NCBI RefSeq assembly: GCF_052056485.1 | Contig: NZ_CP183948.1 | Coordinates: 186,001-250,000, forward strand | From: Paenibacillus_AQ nitricinens | Lineage (GTDB): Bacteria > Bacillota > Bacilli > Paenibacillales > Paenibacillaceae | DNA: 64,000 nucleotides | Direction of reading: 5' to 3' | Shown here: positions 58,451 to 64,000 of the stretch, piece after piece | Layout of the letters: every line of letters begins with the position of its first letter | How positions within the stretch are numbered: position 1 is the stretch's first letter | Translations under genes and position numbers: made by a program | Notes under the pieces: generated by a model | The model's database searches: none | The model's input: the letters and a program-made list of their open reading frames with translations, nothing else | Told to the model about the DNA's origin: nothing

Positions 58451-59818
58451 TTAATTATGGATAAATAAAGGGAAGCCTATGGAAATTATCGCTCCACCAT
58501 CTCTACGGTTCCCCGCCGTGATCAGACCTCCGGAGCGCTCGACGATCGCACGGGATATGGCTAGGCCTAATCCTGATTCACCATCTTTTCCTTTAACAAA
58601 TCGGTGGAACAGGTATGGAAGCAGGTCTTCTGAAATGCCAGGACCATCATCACTAACGGATAGTTGAACTTGTTCATCTTTAATAAAAGCATGAATGTAG
58701 ATATGTTTGTTGGCATAACGAGTGGCATTGGAAACTACATTCAGAAGGGCTTGCAGCAGCTTATCTCTATCAGCCCGGATCGTAAGTGGCTTACAATCAT
58801 CGTAGGCTACATGTAGGGTCAGCCCTTTTTTTATTAAAAGAGGGTTCATACGTTCAATCGTTTCTACGACTAAATCATCCAGAGAGATCTCGCTAGATCT
58901 AAATATATCCTCTTCACTATCCAGCTTGGCAAGTAGGGTCATCTCCGTAACGAGTTTCTTCAGACGACTACTCTCACTCATAATAATATCCAGACCTTTA
59001 TCGATGCCTTCCCCTTCAAAGATGCCATCCTTGATCCCTTCAGCATAACCAGAAATAGACATCAACGGGGTTTTTAATTCATGGGAGGCATTCTGGAAAA
59101 ATTGCTTCTGCACGTGGTTAAAACGATTCAATTCGCCAGCCATGTCATATACAGATTTAGCAACAGCGCCAATCTCTCCACCAGCTTTAATCAGCTTAAC
59201 TTCAGAGAAGTGGCGTTCTTTTACCTTTTTCAGCTCTTGCTGTAGCTTCATTAGAGGTTGGATTAGTTTTTTTGTGATAAATAGAGCAAATAGGAACATA
59301 AATGCGCCTGCTGCACCGAAAACGATCAGTAGTCTTTTGAGCAGCGCTTGTTCAATCGTTGTAACTGCACTCATGGGTGTAAGCAGAGTTAGCGTGCCTA
59401 TTGGCGTGGCTTTCACTTCTGTTATATATCTGGTATCTGTTCCATTCCAAATGCTCTGGAGATCAGAGGTCTGACCTGCGACAAACTGCGAAGTGGAGTC
59501 TAGCGTGATCGAACTCATATTCGATGAGGTGGACAATACTTTTCCTGTCTCATCGCTAAGAATGGCTTCGACGTTTGCTGCGCCTACAGAGGAGGACATG
59601 AACGCTGGCAATGTACGGATTTCAGTCTCTATATCGGCCCTTTGTGCACTCTCTTGAATCATAGTGGCTGACATGGCTGTACCAAGGGTTCGTAATTCCG
59701 CCTTTTGTGTTCCAACGAAATGATTGAGCAGCACGAAGTGGATCACGAAAGCGGTAATAGACAGGAGTAACACCAATACAATGCTAAAAGCAAAATTAAT
59801 CTGATGAGCTAGCTTCAT
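58451..59818 (-). CDS. Sensor histidine kinase
   Basis: A 455-residue membrane kinase. Helix 1 (about 9-31), an extracellular sensor part (about 35-158), helix 2 (about 161-182), a HAMP linker, the HisKA dimerisation domain with His246 in NASHELKTPL, and the ATPase domain with NVVSNATRY, DDGPGIS and GESGLGLAI. ATG 59818 is preferred to a start 19 codons upstream because GGAAGGAGTGG stands directly before it; it then overlaps the response regulator by 23 bases. The pair likely controls the divergent secreted-protein gene, among others. Confidence 0.93.
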   Translation of the reverse strand: MKLAHQINFAFSIVLVLLLSITAFVIHFVLLNHFVGTQKAELRTLGTAMSATMIQESAQRADIETEIRTLPAFMSSSVGAANVEAILSDETGKVLSTSSNMSSITLDSTSQFVAGQTSDLQSIWNGTDTRYITEVKATPIGTLTLLTPMSAVTTIEQALLKRLLIVFGAAGAFMFLFALFITKKLIQPLMKLQQELKKVKERHFSEVKLIKAGGEIGAVAKSVYDMAGELNRFNHVQKQFFQNASHELKTPLMSISGYAEGIKDGIFEGEGIDKGLDIIMSESSRLKKLVTEMTLLAKLDSEEDIFRSSEISLDDLVVETIERMNPLLIKKGLTLHVAYDDCKPLTIRADRDKLLQALLNVVSNATRYANKHIYIHAFIKDEQVQLSVSDDGPGISEDLLPYLFHRFVKGKDGESGLGLAISRAIVERSGGLITAGNRRDGGAIISIGFPLFIHN

Positions 59819-60536
59819 TGATTTCCACTCCTTCCTCAATACGCATGCGATAGCCATGTCCCCACACGGCTTCAATCGGCAGCAGATCCAGCTTTTTTCG
59901 CATTCGTTTAATTAAATGGTCTACGGCACGGTCGCTCCCGAAATAGTCATCGCCCCATACATGGGTTAGTAGCTCATCTCTTGTAAATGCGCGATTCGGA
60001 GAAGTTGCGAACACTTTTAGAAGGGTGAATTCTTTGCTAGTGAGTTCAATCTCCTTTCCATGCCAGAACACTCGTCTTTCATCCAATAATAACTGTAGGT
60101 GGCTAACTTCAATATGCGTCGGTGTGTGTGGACTACTACTTGCGGATTCCATTGGATTACTCATTTTATACCACCGTTGTAACTGGCGTTTAATGCGAGC
60201 AACTAGCTCCCGAGGGCTGAATGGCTTGACCAGATAATCATCACTGCCAAGCTCTAAGCCTAATATTTTATCCACTTCATTATCCCTTGCGGAGATCATA
60301 ATAATGGGTACTTCGGCTTCATTGCGAATTCGCCGGCAAAATTCGTACCCGTCCATGCCGGGCAGCATAACGTCGAGCACCCACATATCCGGGGGGCTTG
60401 TCTGCCATAAGGTCCATGCTTCCTCAGCGCTGCCAAGGCCAATCGTGCGGTAATTTTCTTTTTGTAAATAAGCTTCTACAAGATTACGTATATGTTGATC
60501 ATCGTCTACTACGGCAATGAGATAGTTGGTATTCAT
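59796..60536 (-). CDS. Response regulator, OmpR/PhoB family
   Basis: A 246-residue regulator with a receiver domain (about 5-115; acidic pocket DDD at 11-13, phosphorylated Asp55 in VLDVMLPG, Lys104 in VKPFSP) and a C-terminal winged helix (about 145-235; LTSKEFTLLKVFATSPNRAFTRDELLTHVWG, HLIKRMRKKL). GGAGG precedes the ATG. It is co-transcribed with the histidine kinase. The signal cannot be inferred. Confidence 0.95.
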   Translation of the reverse strand: MNTNYLIAVVDDDQHIRNLVEAYLQKENYRTIGLGSAEEAWTLWQTSPPDMWVLDVMLPGMDGYEFCRRIRNEAEVPIIMISARDNEVDKILGLELGSDDYLVKPFSPRELVARIKRQLQRWYKMSNPMESASSSPHTPTHIEVSHLQLLLDERRVFWHGKEIELTSKEFTLLKVFATSPNRAFTRDELLTHVWGDDYFGSDRAVDHLIKRMRKKLDLLPIEAVWGHGYRMRIEEGVEINEASSSD

Positions 60537-60694
60537 TTCGTTACCTCCAGATTATTCTTCTACAAGTATATCAATCTGCAGGTGGGTATAGGGGTCTGCC
60601 ATCGTTTTTCCACAAATTAACCAATGTTATGCCACACCCCTTTTGTATGCTTGGACTTGTAAGATCATTCAAATCGATGAGGAGTGTTGTATTT

Positions 60695-61342
60695 ATGAAT
60701 CAACAGATGTTATTTAAAAAGTTAGCGTTGTCCGCCCTACTAGTGTCCGCAGTTGCCGCACCGACTGCAGTGAACGCAGCTAGTGAAGCTAAGGATCAAA
60801 GCGCGAAATCAACAAAAGCAGCGGTGGTTACTCCAGCAACGAGTGGAGCACTTTCTGTAACCTTAACTAAGATAGATTGGGTAGATCCTTTGGAGCTAGC
60901 TAAGACCTATGCACCTAATACCCTAGAAGATTGGAAGAAAACTTTGGACGAATATTATAAGAATGCTGGATTCAGTGTGACCGGAGCTACCGGGCTTGTG
61001 CCTGCGCAACCGGTGGAGGGAGTTCAATTCACAAAAGAAATTCTATCCGACGATGCCCTGCCAGTGAGTTATATTGAAGCGGGCCACAGTGCTCAATTAG
61101 TATTGCCTGATGATATGGAGCGGGATACTGAATTCACTACTACTTCAATTAAAGCTGTAGCAGCGACTTCAATAGCAATTTCCATGGCAGACCTTAGTGA
61201 AGCTGATAAAGCCTTTTTTAAAGCTCAAGAAGATCTGAATAGTGCAGCTAAATCCAAGGATGCCACCGTGATTAAGGAAGCTCTGGCTAATCTGTTGGAC
61301 CATTATAAAGAGAAGATCAAGGATCTAGAAACAGCTAAGTAA
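60695..61342 (+). CDS. Secreted protein of unknown function
   Basis: A 215-residue protein with a clear signal peptide (about 1-27, KKLALSALLVSAVAAPTAVNAAS). The mature part is hydrophilic, with a central segment LELAKTYAPNTLEDWKKTLDEYYKNA and a C-terminal helical end (DLNSAAKSKDATVIKEALANLLDHYKEKIKDLE). There is no anchor. No family is recognised. The ATG at 60695 has GAGGAGTG upstream; earlier starts would put extra residues before the signal peptide. It is divergent from the two-component system, which may control it. Confidence 0.85.
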   Translation: MNQQMLFKKLALSALLVSAVAAPTAVNAASEAKDQSAKSTKAAVVTPATSGALSVTLTKIDWVDPLELAKTYAPNTLEDWKKTLDEYYKNAGFSVTGATGLVPAQPVEGVQFTKEILSDDALPVSYIEAGHSAQLVLPDDMERDTEFTTTSIKAVAATSIAISMADLSEADKAFFKAQEDLNSAAKSKDATVIKEALANLLDHYKEKIKDLETAK

Positions 61343-61395
61343 CAGCAATTAACGCGGCTGGGTACAAAGTAGAGATATTGAAAAGGTAAAAGTAT

Positions 61396-61425
61396 AAAAA
61401 GACACCTCGAGGGGTGTCTTTTTTT
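61396..61425. terminator. Terminator, AAAGACACC family
   Basis: AAAAAGACACC, loop TCGAGG, GGTGTCTTTTT between the secreted-protein gene and the convergent exporter gene. Confidence 0.93.
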
Positions 61426-61477
61426 CATGATACGAAGAATGGCTAAGCAATAATTCCTGCAAATCTGCAGGTTCCCT

Positions 61478-62416
61478 CTAATCCAACTCAATTCCACTCT
61501 TTACTTGAAGCCTAGCCTTTTTGCGCCAATTCACTCCGATTACCCCGGCGATAATCATCACGGTGCCGGTCCAATGGTACCATTCCAGTTGTTCATTCAG
61601 CAGAAGCACACCGCCGAGAATAGAGACAACCGTCGAAAGACTGCCGAAGATACTCACGCGGGATGCTTCCATTCGAGATAATGCGTAGTTGGAAAGGAAG
61701 GAGGTCACGAGGGAGGAGAGTACCCCAAGATAGATCATGGAGAATATGAATTTAGGCTCCTGAAAAGGTGTGAAATATTGATTCAAGGTTCCTGCCGAAC
61801 CATGCTTAATGATGGAAAGTCCATTGAAGAATATAAACCCGAATAAAGTGATCATATAGGTAAGTTCCTTGGGACTCCAGGTACGTGTTAGCTTTCGGGC
61901 TGCGACGTTATAACCGGCAAGGGATAATGCTGAGATCAGTATGAGTAAAACTCCCCAAAGACTAGAGGAAGATATACTGACACCCGGAATGGCAAAGATA
62001 AGAATAATGCCCGCAACCGAGATTAGTGTAGAGATCTTCTGAAAGCCGCTCGTAGTTTCCTTCAAGAACAACGTCGCCAAAATGATGGTGAAGATAGGCA
62101 TGGTCGCCTGAATAATGCCTGCTACAGATGAGGTTGTATGCAGAAGCCCGAAGGCTTGAAGCGTAAAATACAACGAAGGGTATAGTAGAGCAAGTGGGAT
62201 TACCACTGCTGCCTTGGATATTCCGAACTTCACCCGCCGCCACCCTGGAAATGCAAATAACGAAGCGGCAAGGAAAGATAATGTGAAGCGGTGAGCTAAT
62301 GTATCGAATGGGTCAGAGGCGGTTAAGGCCATTTTTACAAATATAAAAGAAAATCCGACAATAACAGCATTCAAGACCGCAGCTATGATCGCTTTTTGAG
62401 TAGAAGATTTATTCAT
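61478..62416 (-). CDS. EamA-family (DMT) transporter
   Basis: A 312-residue protein with ten predicted membrane helices in two EamA repeats (about 5-140 and 150-295). The segment SSVAGIIQATMPIFTIILATLFLKE is typical at the end of the first repeat. The family exports amino acids or other metabolites. ATG 62416 has GGAGG eight bases upstream, and is preferred to one five codons earlier. It is divergent from a MocR-type regulator with two ACCGGT palindromes between them, so its expression probably responds to that regulator's amino-acid or vitamin B6-linked ligand. Confidence 0.92.
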   Translation of the reverse strand: MNKSSTQKAIIAAVLNAVIVGFSFIFVKMALTASDPFDTLAHRFTLSFLAASLFAFPGWRRVKFGISKAAVVIPLALLYPSLYFTLQAFGLLHTTSSVAGIIQATMPIFTIILATLFLKETTSGFQKISTLISVAGIILIFAIPGVSISSSSLWGVLLILISALSLAGYNVAARKLTRTWSPKELTYMITLFGFIFFNGLSIIKHGSAGTLNQYFTPFQEPKFIFSMIYLGVLSSLVTSFLSNYALSRMEASRVSIFGSLSTVVSILGGVLLLNEQLEWYHWTGTVMIIAGVIGVNWRKKARLQVKSGIELD

Positions 62417-62447
62417 CAGTATGACCTCCAAAGTGTTGCGCGCATTT

Positions 62448-62529
62448 AGGACCGGTCCTGTTATGCTCTTTATTCTAAGGCTAGAATAGCTATGCTACAA
62501 TGTAATTATTATTCATCTGTACCGGTACA
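62448..62529. promoter_or_regulatory. Two ACCGGT palindromes in the divergent exporter-regulator gap
   Basis: AGGACCGGTCCT (62448-62459) and TGTACCGGTACA (62518-62529) are perfect 12-bp palindromes with a shared core, exactly 70 bases centre to centre. Between them, on the minus strand, lies a possible promoter, TTGTAG, 17 bases, TAGAAT, for the exporter gene. Confidence 0.6.
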
Positions 62530-62556
62530 AATTAGATTCGGAGGAAGGTGAAGAGG

Positions 62557-63900
62557 ATGTATAAGTATTCGGAAATAATCAATGATCTAGAATTACAAAT
62601 CGTTGAAGACACGTATCGAGAAGGCGACAAGCTACCCTCTATTCGGGAACTAGCACTTCGTTATGATTGCAATAAGAGCACGGTGATTCGTGCACTCCAG
62701 GACCTTCAAGATAAACATCTAATCTACGCAGCTTCAAAGAGCGGATATTATGTCATGAAACGCAGTGGACAGCGGAAAGAGGAAGGTTCGCACTGGATCG
62801 ATTTTACGGCATCTGCACCAGACCCTGATATTTTTCCATATCTGGATTTTCAACATTGCATCAATAAAGCGATTGATATGTACCGTAAGGATCTGTTTAT
62901 CTATGGAACACCGCAGGGGCTGCCGTCTCTTATCCGTGAAATGCAGCGACAACTGGCTTCTTATCAGGTATTCGCTGATCCAAAGCAGATTTTTATCACC
63001 TCTGGTGTGCAGCAGGCCCTTGGACTCTTGACCCGTATTCCTTTTCCGAATGGTAAGGAGCGAGTATTGATTGAACAGCCGAGTTATCCTTTGTTTATGG
63101 AGTATTTGAAGACATATGAAATCGAGGCAGAGGGGATACGGCGTTCGGATGATGGGGTGGATTTGGATGAATTAGAGCGGTTATTTAAAACTGGTGAATT
63201 TAAGTTCTTTTATACCGTTCCACGGTTCCATAATCCGCTGGGCGTTTCCTTTACACGAAATCAGAAGAAGGCGATTGCCCAGCTTGCAGCTAAATACGAT
63301 GTGTATATCGTAGAGGATGACTACATGGCAGATTTGGAGCAGGATGCGAAGCAAGATCCGATCTATGCCTATGATAATACATCACATGTTATTTATTTAA
63401 AAAGCTTCTCCAAGATTATATTCCCAGGTCTGCGCGTTGGTGTGGCCGTACTTCCCGAGGTGCTCTGTGAGTCCTTTAACCGATTCAAAAGACTGATGGA
63501 TATAGATAGCTCTATGTTGTCGCAAGCTGCGCTGGAGTTGTATTTGAAAAGCGGGATGTTCGAGCGCCACCGAAAAAAAATGCGTTCCTGCTACGGAAAA
63601 AGATCAATGCTCCTCCACGATTCGATTATGAGGGAGGCAAATGCAGCGTCTGAAGAGCATTATTCCTATGTTCCAGCCAGTCAGCTAGGTGTTCATACTT
63701 ATCTGAAATTGGAGGATAACCTTAGAGCAGAGCAGATGATCAAACGGCTGCAAAAAAAGTCCATTCGAGTGGAATTGGCGGATAGCGGTTACCTTTCCTA
63801 TTTTGCAAAAAAAGAGAGGATTCTAAAGCTCAATGTATCTAGTGTAAAAGAGCCTGATATTTCTTCTGGCATTGCACAGGTGATTCGAGAAATACGCTGA
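62557..63900 (+). CDS. MocR/GntR-family regulator with aminotransferase-like domain
   Basis: A 447-residue regulator. The N-terminal GntR winged helix (about 1-70; DTYREGDKLPSIRELALRYDCNKSTVIRALQDL) is fused to a fold-type I aminotransferase domain (about 85-447). The PLP lysine is in YLKSFSKIIFPGLRVG, and ITSGVQQALGLL, FHNPLG and VEDDYMADL complete the cofactor site. Proteins of this kind sense PLP or amino compounds (GabR, PdxR). ATG 62557 is used; GTG 62548 is too close to the GGAGG. The divergent EamA exporter is the likely target. Codons are complete; the gene ends 100 bases before the window end. Confidence 0.93.
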   Translation: MYKYSEIINDLELQIVEDTYREGDKLPSIRELALRYDCNKSTVIRALQDLQDKHLIYAASKSGYYVMKRSGQRKEEGSHWIDFTASAPDPDIFPYLDFQHCINKAIDMYRKDLFIYGTPQGLPSLIREMQRQLASYQVFADPKQIFITSGVQQALGLLTRIPFPNGKERVLIEQPSYPLFMEYLKTYEIEAEGIRRSDDGVDLDELERLFKTGEFKFFYTVPRFHNPLGVSFTRNQKKAIAQLAAKYDVYIVEDDYMADLEQDAKQDPIYAYDNTSHVIYLKSFSKIIFPGLRVGVAVLPEVLCESFNRFKRLMDIDSSMLSQAALELYLKSGMFERHRKKMRSCYGKRSMLLHDSIMREANAASEEHYSYVPASQLGVHTYLKLEDNLRAEQMIKRLQKKSIRVELADSGYLSYFAKKERILKLNVSSVKEPDISSGIAQVIREIR

Positions 63901-64000
63901 AGTAGCATCTTATGGATGTTCTATCTTAATAAGATCCATCAGTTGAGAGGCGACCTCCAAGCTGTTATCTTCCCCTCAATTATGCCCCAATCCTCATTTC

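Noticed and set aside
63901..64000. Possible C-terminal end of a minus-strand gene at the window edge (codons for EDNSLEVASQLMDLIKIEHP)
   Set aside because: The frame has an in-frame TGA just before this stretch, within the last 100 bases, so no gene can be supported without the sequence beyond the window.

Overview
The window reads as a chromosomal segment of a low-to-mid GC, endospore-type Firmicute, most probably a Paenibacillus. The reasons are the Bacillales glycolytic operon order (cggR-gapA-pgk-tpiA-gpmI-eno), strong AGGAGG ribosome binding sites before nearly every gene, S-layer (SLH) anchoring, an extracellular pectate lyase, and a tmRNA tag of the Bacillales GK...AA type (GKQQNNYAFAA). 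No rRNA or species marker is present, so the genus is inferred.

Layout. 1-6.9 kb: the 3' end of cggR and the glycolytic operon, closed by a strong terminator after eno. 7.0-12.3 kb: secG, rnr (RNase R with a very long Gly/Arg/Lys-rich tail), smpB and ssrA, i.e. protein export plus the trans-translation and RNA-decay set. 12.5-20 kb: a small STAS-like protein, two tandem near-duplicate BaiN/HI0933-type flavoproteins, a YogA-like reductase with a divergent LysR regulator, a YbdG-type mechanosensitive channel and a 58-residue small protein. 20.1-22.8 kb: a secreted PL1 pectate lyase with a CcpA (cre)-like site and a decayed IS3-family element.

23.0-30.0 kb is the most notable block: two overlapping WYL-domain regulators transcribed away from a three-gene operon encoding a COG3541-type nucleotidyltransferase, the 3'-terminal RNA ribose methyltransferase Hen1 and the kinase-phosphatase-ligase Pnkp. 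Hen1/Pnkp is the known bacterial RNA repair and protection pair; the added nucleotidyltransferase and tandem WYL regulators are the less described part.

30.2-39.9 kb: an HSL-type esterase; a Crp/Fnr regulator followed by a membrane-anchored coiled-coil protein and a fusion of two cyclic-nucleotide-binding domains to a PrsW-type intramembrane protease and a zinc ribbon; a collagen-like surface protein and, about 2.4 kb away, a prolyl 4-hydroxylase; a MarR/MFS efflux pair with a perfect 50-bp palindrome over the efflux promoter; an ECF sigma/anti-sigma pair; and a YgbA-family protein. 40-49.6 kb: guanine deaminase with a purine permease, an ABC exporter paired with a DUF1854 protein, a GPH sugar transporter paired with a YdjC-type deacetylase, and small membrane or surface proteins. 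49.9-54.2 kb: a 1457-residue YfkN-like nucleotide phosphoesterase anchored by SLH domains. 54.4-64 kb: tRNA-Leu(CAG), a MATE exporter, an RclA-like disulfide reductase, an SDR, a two-component system with a divergent secreted protein, and a DMT exporter with a divergent MocR regulator.

A theme that runs through the window is one shared terminator hairpin (arms AAAGACACC/GGTGTCTTT), present seven times after unrelated genes.
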